Shown here: piece after piece, positions 40,537-48,597 of the stretch
How positions within the stretch are numbered: position 1 is the stretch's first letter
How the letters are laid out: each line of letters opens with the position of its first letter
Notes under the pieces: model-generated
What the model was told of the DNA's origin: nothing
Database searches by the model: none
Seen by the model: only the letters and a program-made list of their open reading frames with translations
Made by a program: the position numbers and the translations under genes
Assembly (NCBI GenBank): GCA_964526225.1
Contig: CAZGLL010000006.1
Span: 1 to 64,000 of the forward strand
DNA length: 64,000 nucleotides
Source of the DNA: DRYM01 sp964526225
GTDB lineage: Archaea > Thermoproteota > Thermoprotei_A > EX4484-217-1
Direction of reading: 5' to 3'

Positions 40537-43053
40537 ATGACAGCATCTGAAGATAAGTCTAAAGCAATAATTCTATGGTTTGAACAGCTAAGAAAAGAGG
40601 ACGTACCTATAGTTGGAGGCAAAAACGCGAACCTAGGGGAAATGATAAATGCAGGAATACCTGTTCCACCAGGTTTCGCCGTAACAGCATATGCCTATAA
40701 GAAGTTCCTTGAAGAAACAGGTCTTTCAAATAAAATAGCTCAGACGCTTAAGGAAACCATAGTTAAAGGCGAACCACAGGAATATGAGGAAGCAAGCAAG
40801 AAAATACAGAAGCTAATAATCGAATCCCCTATGCCAAAATATATTGAAGAGAAAATAAGGGAGGCATATAGGGAACTTAATCGTAGACTAGGGTTAGAAA
40901 ATGTAAGAGTCGCTGTAAGAAGCTCAGCAACAGCAGAGGATTTACCTGATGCAAGTTTCGCAGGTCAGCAAGAAACTTATCTTAATGTCATAGGCGAAGA
41001 TGAAGTGGTTAAAAAGGTTAAAGAGTGCTGGGCTAGCTTATGGACGGCTAGAGCAATTTATTATCGTGAAAGTAAAGGTTTCGATCATTCAAAAGTTCTC
41101 ATATCCGTAGCCGTTCAAAAAATGGTAAATTCTAGATCAGCCGGAGTTATGTTTACCCTACACCCAGTGACTGGAGATGAAAACGTAATAGTTATTGAAG
41201 GTTCTTGGGGCTTAGGCGAAACCGTTGTTCAGGGAAGAGTAACACCCGATGAAATAGTTGTTGATAAGAAAACTTTGAAAATAACTGAGAAAACAGTAAA
41301 CGAAAAAGCTATCGCATTACTTTTCGACCCAATAGGAAGGAGGAACGTCGAAGTAGAACTTCCAGCAGACGAAAAAGATCTCGTAAAAATCTCTGAAAAA
41401 TATCCCGAAATAGCTAAGGTAATTAAGAAATATGGTATGTTTAGAAATGCGCCATCACTTTCAGATGAAGAAGCTGTTAAGTTAGCAGAGTTAGCTAAGA
41501 AAATAGAGGAACACTATGGAAGAGCAATGGACATAGAGTGGGCTATAGATCAAGACCTACCTTATCCGCAGAACGTATTCATAGTTCAAGCAAGACCCGA
41601 AACAGTATGGAGTACTAAAAAAGCTAAGGAAGCAAAACTTGAAAAAGAAGCGGCACCAGCTAAAGCACCAGCTGAAAGAAGAATTCTTGTAAGAGGATTA
41701 CCTGCAAGTCCCGGTGTAGCCATAGGTGTGGCTAAAGTTGCATTAACTGTTGAGGAAGCAGCTAAGCTAATGAAGAAAGGTGACATACTAGTAACTAAAA
41801 TGACCGATCCCGACTGGGTACCTTACATGAAACTTGCAGCAGCAATAGTTACTGATGAAGGCGGAATGACCGCGCATGCCGCTATAGTTTCGAGAGAACT
41901 AGGAATACCTTGTATTGTAGGTACAAAGAATGCAACTCAAGCACTGAAAACGGGAATGGAAGTAACGGTTGATGCTACTCATGGAATAGTGTATGAAGGT
42001 AGAGTTGAGGAATTACTTAAGAAGGAAGAGGAGAAGGCAGCGGCACCAGGTGTTGCAGCAGTAGGTATACCTAAGGAGGTAATGCACGAAATATTCCCAG
42101 TTACAGCAACAAAAATCTACATGAACCTTGGAGAACCCGATATGATAGATAAATACATTGACCTACCATTTGATGGAATAGGCCTCATGAGAATAGAGTT
42201 CATAATTTCAGACTGGATAGCTTACCACCCACTGTACTTGATAAAAATAGGTAAGCCAGAGGAGTTCGTAAACAAACTAGCTGACGGAATAGCGAAGGTT
42301 GCTCAAGCAATATATCCGAGACCGGTAGTTGTAAGATTTAGCGATTTCAAAACAAATGAGTATAGAGGATTAAAGGGTGGAGAAGAATTCGAACCTGAAG
42401 AAAGAAATCCGATGATAGGATGGCGTGGCGTTTCAAGATATGTTTCACCAGAGTACGAACCAGGATTCAGACTTGAGCTAAGAGCAATAAGGAAGGTTCG
42501 TGAAGAATATGGATTATCAAATGTTTGGGTTATGCTACCGTTCGTAAGGACAACATGGGAAGTTGAGAAAGCACTTAAAATAATGGAAGAGGAAGGTCTT
42601 AAGAGATCGAAAGACTTCAAAGTATGGATTATGGCAGAAGTGCCTTCAGTAATATTCTTAGCAGATAAGTTTAGCGAATTAGTTGACGGATTCAGTATTG
42701 GAAGTAATGACCTTACACAGTTAATACTTGGAGCGGATAGAGACTCAGCAATTCTTGGAAGACTAGGGTACTTCGATGAAAGAGACCCAGCAGTAATGAG
42801 AGCAATAGCGCACCTAATAGAGGTAGCGCATGCCTACGGGAGAACAGTTTCAATATGTGGTCAAGCACCAAGCGTTTATCCTGAATTCACAGAATTCCTT
42901 GTAAGACACGGAATAGACAGCATAAGCGTCAATCCAGACGTAGTCATTAAAACAAGAAGGCTTGTAGCAAGTATTGAAAGAAAGATCATGTTGGAAAGAC
43001 TTGAAAAACTAACAAAACAAGCAACTAAGAAACTATGGGAACCTAAGTGGTAA
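40537..43053 (+). CDS. ppsA: phosphoenolpyruvate synthase
   Basis: PEP synthase converts pyruvate, ATP and water to PEP, AMP and phosphate, feeding gluconeogenesis in archaea. The 838 residues comprise an N-terminal ATP-binding domain (IVGGKNANLGEM, AVRSSATAEDLPDASFAGQQ), the phosphohistidine domain with catalytic His at about residue 447 (DEGGMTAHAAIVSREL), and the C-terminal PEP-binding barrel (FSIGSNDLTQL, ending in the VSICGQAPS active-site Cys). Transcribed alone and convergent with a KaiC-like gene 2 nt away. Confidence 0.97.
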   Translation: MTASEDKSKAIILWFEQLRKEDVPIVGGKNANLGEMINAGIPVPPGFAVTAYAYKKFLEETGLSNKIAQTLKETIVKGEPQEYEEASKKIQKLIIESPMPKYIEEKIREAYRELNRRLGLENVRVAVRSSATAEDLPDASFAGQQETYLNVIGEDEVVKKVKECWASLWTARAIYYRESKGFDHSKVLISVAVQKMVNSRSAGVMFTLHPVTGDENVIVIEGSWGLGETVVQGRVTPDEIVVDKKTLKITEKTVNEKAIALLFDPIGRRNVEVELPADEKDLVKISEKYPEIAKVIKKYGMFRNAPSLSDEEAVKLAELAKKIEEHYGRAMDIEWAIDQDLPYPQNVFIVQARPETVWSTKKAKEAKLEKEAAPAKAPAERRILVRGLPASPGVAIGVAKVALTVEEAAKLMKKGDILVTKMTDPDWVPYMKLAAAIVTDEGGMTAHAAIVSRELGIPCIVGTKNATQALKTGMEVTVDATHGIVYEGRVEELLKKEEEKAAAPGVAAVGIPKEVMHEIFPVTATKIYMNLGEPDMIDKYIDLPFDGIGLMRIEFIISDWIAYHPLYLIKIGKPEEFVNKLADGIAKVAQAIYPRPVVVRFSDFKTNEYRGLKGGEEFEPEERNPMIGWRGVSRYVSPEYEPGFRLELRAIRKVREEYGLSNVWVMLPFVRTTWEVEKALKIMEEEGLKRSKDFKVWIMAEVPSVIFLADKFSELVDGFSIGSNDLTQLILGADRDSAILGRLGYFDERDPAVMRAIAHLIEVAHAYGRTVSICGQAPSVYPEFTEFLVRHGIDSISVNPDVVIKTRRLVASIERKIMLERLEKLTKQATKKLWEPKW

Positions 43054-43054
43054 G

Positions 43055-43858
43055 CTAAGGTAACTCATAATACTTTCTCTCTTCAGACTCAATAACTTTT
43101 TCAGTAATGCTCTTGGGTAGAATAGTGTCTTCCTTCCTATAGATTGTAGGTTTCTTAACACGCATGCCATAACCATTAACTATTTCTATTTCATACATTC
43201 TTAAATCATGGTCTGTTTGCCTCATTTTCTCAACAATAACGTACCTTTTAAGCTCACCTTTAACCACAGCTTTCCTAAACCTAATTATTCCATCACCTAT
43301 ATGTTCTATTCCGAAGCCGAAACCTAGCGACGTAGTAACAGCGTATTGAGATACAGCAAGTATTGTGAAATCCCATTTGCTAAGAACACGCTTAATAAAG
43401 TACGAATACTTTCTAGCCATGGCTGGTTTATCAAGCCAGAAAGCGGAAAGTGCATCTAAAACAAGCCTTGCTCTACCATAGCCTAAAGCCTTCTTAGCCT
43501 CGATAACCTTAGCTACTAGGTCTTCAACATTCAATGTCGTAAGAGACCATATATCGCCGGGAGATCCCATTAATGCATCTATTATTATGAGTCTTCCGTC
43601 GTCAATGGCTTTTTCAAAGTCCCAGCCGAAAAGAGAAGCTTGCTTAATTATTGATTCTCTAGACTCCTCAGTTGTCACATAGACGTTTTTATCGCCCTCA
43701 ATTATCCCCTGATTTATGAATGACATGCAGAAAATAGTTTTCCCTGTTCCGGGCTCTCCAACAACAGCTACAAAGAAACCTCTGGGAATTCCGCCGCCAA
43801 TAAGCTTATCGAAACCTTCAACTCCAGTAGATAGTCTTTCTATTGAGACCTTAACCAC
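43055..43858 (-). CDS. KaiC-like RecA-fold ATPase 2
   Basis: A single-domain KaiC-type ATPase of 267 residues: TGVEGFDKLIGGGIPRG, Walker A GEPGTGKT (34-41), VYVTTEES, and Walker B-like ARLVLDALSAFW. Compared with the copy at 34.7 kb it has a longer C-terminal tail. Function unknown; members of this group are proposed to be regulators. Its start lies about 60 nt from the C/D sRNA region on the other strand. Confidence 0.88.
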   Translation of the reverse strand: MVKVSIERLSTGVEGFDKLIGGGIPRGFFVAVVGEPGTGKTIFCMSFINQGIIEGDKNVYVTTEESRESIIKQASLFGWDFEKAIDDGRLIIIDALMGSPGDIWSLTTLNVEDLVAKVIEAKKALGYGRARLVLDALSAFWLDKPAMARKYSYFIKRVLSKWDFTILAVSQYAVTTSLGFGFGIEHIGDGIIRFRKAVVKGELKRYVIVEKMRQTDHDLRMYEIEIVNGYGMRVKKPTIYRKEDTILPKSITEKVIESEERKYYELP

Positions 43859-43921
43859 TACAGCTCACTTCGAGTTTTCCTCAGAAATATTTATTGGCGG
43901 AGGTAGAATATGAAATATTAT

Positions 43922-43981
43922 TAGATGATGAAGCTCGAAAGGTCAGAGATAGTCCATGAAGAACCCGCGCAGGACTGAATA
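43922..43981 (+). ncRNA. box C/D sRNA, candidate
   Basis: Box C ATGATGA (43925-43931), 12-nt guide AGCTCGAAAGGT, D'-like CAGA (43944-43947), C' ATGAAGA (43956-43962), 12-nt guide ACCCGCGCAGGA, and D CTGA (43975-43978). Both guide lengths are exactly 12; only D' departs from consensus. It lies between two minus-strand genes where no protein gene is credible. The target cannot be assigned here. Confidence 0.8.
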
Positions 43982-44018
43982 AAAGCATTTAAAAACACAC
44001 TTCTAAACTTAAATGAAT

Positions 44019-44090
44019 GCAATGATGACCTCGGGGCTCGAGGCAATGATCCGCTTATGGAAATGACGGAGTAGTCCCATCGCTGAGCAG
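44019..44090 (+). ncRNA. possible second box C/D sRNA
   Basis: A perfect box C ATGATGA (44022-44028), a C'-like ATGACGG (44063-44069), a 13-nt guide AGTAGTCCCATCG, and D CTGA (44083-44086) are present. The first half is too long (a small hairpin CCTCG/CGAGG at 44029-44043 and another ATGATCC) and no clear D' is seen. It may be an unusual guide or two overlapping ones. Only the D guide is credible. Confidence 0.4.
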
Positions 44091-44092
44091 TT

Positions 44093-44494
44093 TTATTCAA
44101 TAAGCATATCTTTTCTACCAAACCTTCTCGTTAGAATATCTTTTACGTCACGGCTAAGTTCTTCTTTTTCAATATCCTCTAGTAAATCTTTAAACTTAAT
44201 TTCCCTAGCTTCTAAACCGCATGTTCCATCAGGTAGCATCGCTCTTTTAACGCAATAAGCATATTGGCAACGATAGCCTATGCATAAGTCTCCAGTCCAT
44301 CGACACATAGCTATCTTTTTAGGCTTACCTCTGTAGAACCTAGTAGCAATAACTAAGGCGTTTTTAGCACATTTAAAATAAGGGCATAGGGGAAAGCATT
44401 GCTTCTTAGAAGGCTTCTTCGTTACCTTCTCTGCTCTTGTTTTTAAGGGAGTTCTTGAGAAAGAGGGGAATCTGTTGTCTTTGTTGTTTTTCAA
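44093..44494 (-). CDS. cysteine-rich conserved protein
   Basis: The 133 residues have a basic N terminus and eight cysteines between about residues 33 and 92 (QCFPLCPYFKC, AMCRW, DLCIGYRCQYAYC, GTCG). This points to a zinc or iron-sulfur site, with an acidic helical C terminus. I do not recognise the family. It lies just downstream of endA on the same strand (62-nt gap), so an RNA-related role is possible but only by association. Confidence 0.7.
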   Translation of the reverse strand: MKNNKDNRFPSFSRTPLKTRAEKVTKKPSKKQCFPLCPYFKCAKNALVIATRFYRGKPKKIAMCRWTGDLCIGYRCQYAYCVKRAMLPDGTCGLEAREIKFKDLLEDIEKEELSRDVKDILTRRFGRKDMLIE

Positions 44495-44556
44495 AAGAGA
44501 ACACCTCGTTAGGGCTTAACCCGTTTAACGCATAATGGTAATTTTAGATAAAGTGC

Positions 44557-45111
44557 TCATGGCCTATACCATTTAAACATTATTTTCGTTACTTCACTTC
44601 CTAGCTCACTTTTAGTAGCTGCTACAATAAATTTTTTTCTCACAGAATGTGAGAGCCTACCTGCTCTCACTAGTTCTATAGGACTTGTTTTCTCGTTAAG
44701 CGAAAGCACATGTACAAGGTATGGTGCATGATCTATTCCCGGACCTTTCTCGTAAACTGCGTAATCAGCTCCAAATTTTAACCCCGAACGAACAACAAAG
44801 CCTTTTTCTCTAAATTCTTTATAGACATTATACAACATTATACATCTTGGAACATGTTCTTTACATTTCTGCAATAGCTTGTTGAAATCCATTTTCCCTT
44901 CGAAGCTGTAAACTTCAATAATCCCCTTTTCTAGTAAGTATAGTGCTTCAATAAGTGACAGTATTAATGGGGAATTAACGTCCTTGGGCGTTTTAGGCTT
45001 CCTTATACCTAAAGGTTTTCCATAAAACCCATTGGAAAAGAGATATTTGGAGTCCTCAATATCCCATACGATGACCTTTGATCCTACAAGATGTGCCTTT
45101 ACTTGTTTCAT
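44557..45111 (-). CDS. endA: tRNA-splicing endonuclease, catalytic subunit
   Basis: EndA cuts bulge-helix-bulge introns from tRNAs. The 184 residues have the catalytic triad: Tyr in FGADYAVY (about 117-120), His128 in DHAPYLVHV, and Lys near 159 in SVRKKFIVA. The length is that of the crenarchaeal catalytic subunit, which normally works with a structural EndB partner; EndB is not in this window. Substrates in this window include tRNA-Thr(CGT) and tRNA-Gln(TTG). Confidence 0.95.
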   Translation of the reverse strand: MKQVKAHLVGSKVIVWDIEDSKYLFSNGFYGKPLGIRKPKTPKDVNSPLILSLIEALYLLEKGIIEVYSFEGKMDFNKLLQKCKEHVPRCIMLYNVYKEFREKGFVVRSGLKFGADYAVYEKGPGIDHAPYLVHVLSLNEKTSPIELVRAGRLSHSVRKKFIVAATKSELGSEVTKIMFKWYRP

Positions 45112-45152
45112 ACAAGAACACGTAATTTATATTTATTTATTCATGACATAAT

Positions 45153-45836
45153 TTAACTCAGCTTATGCATAGCTAAATACATTAACTCCTCAGCCGCATC
45201 TTTAGTTAGATCTGCTGAGTCTTCTACTATGTCTATTATTTCTTTAAGCAACAGTACTGCCATAATATTTCCTGATGATTTTTCATAGAGTTTAAACGTG
45301 AAGAGCCTATATTGCTCATCAAGTTCTTCCTCTGTTTTCATAGCGTTTCTAGCTTTCTCCACAGTTATTTGTGGGTTAACGTTTAACATGAATATTCCCT
45401 CTCTTAGCTGATCGAATTCTTCAATAAATCTCTTAGTAAAGTTTAGGAGACTTTCGGTGAATTCTTTGGGTATTTCAATGCTATTATTAGCTATTATAGC
45501 TAATCTATGAGCTAAACCTGCCATAAGCTGTGCTGTTCGTTCAACATTATAGGCTATGCTTCTAAACAGGTCTTTGTATGTTAGGCTAGGCATTGTTCTA
45601 ACGAGATATTCGATAATTTTCGATCTAACCTCTTCAGTGCTATCTTTATATTTTAGTGCATGTTGATGCTTTACCTTAACTATCTCATACTTCCCTTCAT
45701 GTAATGCTTCTAATAAGTTATATACCTCCTTATGGCAATCGGAAGCGTTTCTAGTAAGAGCTTGAAGGAGCTCAATAACTGTCATTTCAGCTATACTTTC
45801 TCTAACACCTATTTTGGAGGGATCATAGTAGGACAT
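45153..45836 (-). CDS. PhoU/DUF47-like helical protein
   Basis: The 227 residues are almost all helical with the repeated E/D-rich three-helix pattern of PhoU domains (SIAEMTVIELLQALTRNASD, ELREGIFML-like segments, EIIDIVEDSADLTKDAAEEL). Such proteins modulate phosphate or metal transport. No transporter gene is adjacent, so the partner is unknown. It is divergent from the radical SAM gene at 45989. Confidence 0.8.
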   Translation of the reverse strand: MSYYDPSKIGVRESIAEMTVIELLQALTRNASDCHKEVYNLLEALHEGKYEIVKVKHQHALKYKDSTEEVRSKIIEYLVRTMPSLTYKDLFRSIAYNVERTAQLMAGLAHRLAIIANNSIEIPKEFTESLLNFTKRFIEEFDQLREGIFMLNVNPQITVEKARNAMKTEEELDEQYRLFTFKLYEKSSGNIMAVLLLKEIIDIVEDSADLTKDAAEELMYLAMHKLS

Positions 45837-45988
45837 TTGCTGAAACCCCGGTAGCTGTACTGTTATAGTATTTGTATTCTGCGATGCTAATTTGCTGTTC
45901 CGCTTTGTGTTCTAGCAGGTACGAGTATTTAAAAGTTAGCTGTGGTGTATTTGCTAACAGAGATAAAAATGTGAAGTAAAGGTAGGAA

Positions 45989-47620
45989 ATGACTAAAGCA
46001 CTAATTGTTGACTGCTTAGGTAGAGGTTTAGGGAAGAGACTTAGTACAGTTGACGTTATAGGTGCAGGACCACGTGTAGTAGCCGGCATTTTAGAAAGAA
46101 ACAAGGTATATACTAGGTTAACAACTTACGAAAACTTTGTGAAAACCAAAGTTTTCGTAAAAAACTTCGATATGCTCCTAATTAGCGCTATGAGTACAGA
46201 CATAGGAGCTGTTGAAAAAGCCATAGCTTTTTGGAGAAAACATGAAGAAAAAAGAAAACCCATAATAATCGGGGGTCCTCTGGTTTTCGGAATAGACAAA
46301 ATAAAACACTTAGACTTCGACATAGCTGTTTATGGTGAAGGAGAGGAAACACTTAACGAATTACTAACTACCGGATTAAAGGATGGAGAATTACCTTCCT
46401 CCGATGTTATGAGAAAAATTAAGGGAATTGTAATTAAAAATAAAAGTGGAGAAATATTCTTTACGGGTAAGCGAAAATTCCTCTCCAGAACATTACTTGA
46501 TAAGTACATGCCTTCCACAAGAATTGTGAAAGATTACCCTATTTATTGGGCTTCTAGAATCTATGTTGAAATACTAAGGGGATGTAGCAACTTTTATAGA
46601 CCATTAATAGTACTCCCACGTAACGCTAAATGTTGCAACCTATGCTTTGAAGGTCCATTAGAGTTTAGAACTGAGTGTCCATACAATATACCTCCAGGTT
46701 GCGGTTATTGCTCGGTACCAGCCCTCTATGGACCTTCAAGATCAAGAAGTATCGGAACAATTTTCGAAGAAATAAAGGGACTCATAAATGTCGGAGTAAC
46801 AAGAATAACTTTAAGCGCATCGAATATACTTGACTATGGAAGAGACTGGCTTGTAGAACCTAAACCTCTAACTGACCCTAAAAACCCTCCCCCTAATATT
46901 GTTGCGTTAAGAAAGCTTTTTAACGAAATATTTAACATACCGGAGGTTTCTTCAGGCGAAGTAACTGTTTTATTAGAAAATATTAGGGCTTCATTACTTA
47001 ATGAGGAGGTAGCCAAACTACTCGCAGAATACTTTAAGGGAACACCAGTTCACATAGGTTGCGAAACAGGCTCCGAAGTACATGCTAAACTACTAGGTAG
47101 AGCTGATACACCAAAGGATGTCATAAGGGCTGTTAAAATACTGGTAAAATACGGGCTTAAACCGTATGTATATTTCATACATGGCCTTCCGGGTCAAAAT
47201 GAAAAAACAGTTCTTGAAACAGTTAATGTCATGAAAGAGCTTGACAAATTAGGTGTAGAGAAAATAACGACATATCGGTTTACACCGCTACCCGGTACAT
47301 CCTTTGAAAAATTCCCATCAGGCAAACCTATAACGAAAGATCGTTTAAGCAAAGCAATAGTTGATAAAGCTAATAGGATTAACATGAAACGGAAAAGAGA
47401 ATTTAAGGGAAAAAAGATTGAAGCTATTGTTGTAGGCCAGTATCATAAGAATAAGAGATTTAACGTAGCTTACCCGATACCGCATGGTCCCGTAATTCTT
47501 TTGGAAAACGCAAATAAGTACTATGGATTTAAGGTTAAGGTTGAAATAGTTGATGTTATAAGTGAAAGACTTGTGAAAGGGAAAATACTGCAGATTATTA
47601 AAAGAGTTAGGTCTCTCTAG
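45989..47620 (+). CDS. B12-binding-like radical SAM protein with CX7CX2C motif
   Basis: The first ~150 residues resemble a cobalamin-binding or Rossmann domain (IIGGPLVFGID, FDIAVYGEGEETLNELL). The radical SAM cluster motif is CPYNIPPGCGYC, spacing CX7CX2C, as in the protein at 15.4 kb. Extra cysteines (GCS...KCCNLC) precede it, suggesting a second metal site. The C terminus has a TRAM-like segment (GKKIEAIVVGQYHKNKRF). It resembles methylthiotransferases in layout but its substrate is unknown. The 3' end overlaps the next gene by 14 nt. Confidence 0.88.
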   Translation: MTKALIVDCLGRGLGKRLSTVDVIGAGPRVVAGILERNKVYTRLTTYENFVKTKVFVKNFDMLLISAMSTDIGAVEKAIAFWRKHEEKRKPIIIGGPLVFGIDKIKHLDFDIAVYGEGEETLNELLTTGLKDGELPSSDVMRKIKGIVIKNKSGEIFFTGKRKFLSRTLLDKYMPSTRIVKDYPIYWASRIYVEILRGCSNFYRPLIVLPRNAKCCNLCFEGPLEFRTECPYNIPPGCGYCSVPALYGPSRSRSIGTIFEEIKGLINVGVTRITLSASNILDYGRDWLVEPKPLTDPKNPPPNIVALRKLFNEIFNIPEVSSGEVTVLLENIRASLLNEEVAKLLAEYFKGTPVHIGCETGSEVHAKLLGRADTPKDVIRAVKILVKYGLKPYVYFIHGLPGQNEKTVLETVNVMKELDKLGVEKITTYRFTPLPGTSFEKFPSGKPITKDRLSKAIVDKANRINMKRKREFKGKKIEAIVVGQYHKNKRFNVAYPIPHGPVILLENANKYYGFKVKVEIVDVISERLVKGKILQIIKRVRSL

Positions 47621-48155
47621 GCTTTTCAAGTTTAAATGATAGATTTCTAATGTAGTTTTCTACAAACTCCTTATCGTCAACCATTTTTAAACCATCACTA
47701 ATAATAGTCTTTATGTTTTCGAGAAAACAATCTAGCTTAAGCATGTTTTCTTCAACATTTGAAATATCTTTTTCGAAAATCTCTCTATACTCATTAAGTG
47801 CTGTTCCTACAGCCTTCTCCATAGCAAGTACGAATATTTTCCGTTCTTCTTCTAAATCAACAAGTCTATGGTAATCAAGTAATGCATATATGTAATCAAA
47901 TATTTCTAATGCGTATTTTAGATCATTTAAATCTATAGTGCTTAAATCTACTCGTGATGCTTCCTCAGCCCTTTTCAGAATGATCTGCCTATCAGTTCTT
48001 AAATTATCAATAATTGCCAAAAACCTTCTGAGGTAGAGTTCATTGCTTGTTTTAAAGTAGTTTTTAAGACTTATTTTCGCTTCATTTATTCTTTTAGCGT
48101 GCTTCTCAACAATATTTTCTAAATCACTATAGATTTTGAGAATTCTATAATACAT
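47607..48155 (-). CDS. predicted helical/coiled-coil protein, unknown
   Basis: The 182 residues are nearly all charged helix (for example NLRTDRQIILKRAEEASR and LVDLEEERKIFVLAMEKAVG), with no cysteine cluster or membrane span. It is the third gene of a glyS operon: 12 nt after the 117-residue protein. Its last 14 nt overlap the convergent radical SAM gene. Family not recognised. Confidence 0.65.
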   Translation of the reverse strand: MYYRILKIYSDLENIVEKHAKRINEAKISLKNYFKTSNELYLRRFLAIIDNLRTDRQIILKRAEEASRVDLSTIDLNDLKYALEIFDYIYALLDYHRLVDLEEERKIFVLAMEKAVGTALNEYREIFEKDISNVEENMLKLDCFLENIKTIISDGLKMVDDKEFVENYIRNLSFKLEKPRET

Positions 48156-48167
48156 GATGACACCGCA

Positions 48168-48521
48168 TTATTGTATAGCAGCTCTTACTGTTGCTATACT
48201 ATTGTCTGCTATTCCCTCTCTCTTTAATTGCTCTAAATTACACCATACCTCATTTATAGGTACATTTTCATCTACTATTACTGAGAGTTTAAGTTTCCTC
48301 TTCCTGGCAACAACGATCTCTAAAGCATTTGTAATGTTTAATTCCTTAGCTAATGATGGATTTATTTTAGCGAAACCCTCCTTAACATCAGATAGCGCTC
48401 TAGTTCTTATTCTTCTTTCGCGTTTCACCTTTTCCTTACCTAAACTACCAGCAGGGGGGATAACAGCCACTAAGGCTTTAATGTCAAGCTTTTTCTCCTC
48501 TTTTCCCTCATTTTCAATCAT
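48168..48521 (-). CDS. conserved crenarchaeal protein, unknown
   Basis: The 117 residues have a charged N-terminal tail (ENEGKEEKKLD), then ALVAVIPPAGSLGKEK, a basic RERRIRTRAL, and SLAKELNITNALEIVVARKRK, a pattern like a small beta-barrel such as those in AbrB- or Cdc48-N-type domains (inference). AGGTG lies about 10 nt before the ATG. It follows glyS by 76 nt and precedes the helical protein by 12 nt. Confidence 0.65.
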   Translation of the reverse strand: MIENEGKEEKKLDIKALVAVIPPAGSLGKEKVKRERRIRTRALSDVKEGFAKINPSLAKELNITNALEIVVARKRKLKLSVIVDENVPINEVWCNLEQLKREGIADNSIATVRAAIQ

Positions 48522-48597
48522 GGCTTAGAAACACCTACTTTACTAGACTAGCCTCTGAGTTTTTTACTTAAGATAGGGTCTATTTAAAATTTAAAAA

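Noticed and set aside
40529..40552. CTGA...GATGA...CTGA cluster at the start of ppsA, considered as a C/D sRNA
   Set aside because: Only 6 nt lie between the C-like box and the last D-like box, no first box C exists, and the bases are the ppsA start.
43921..44121. 66-residue reverse-strand ORF
   Set aside because: It is opposite the C/D sRNAs and has no similarity or ribosome-binding site.
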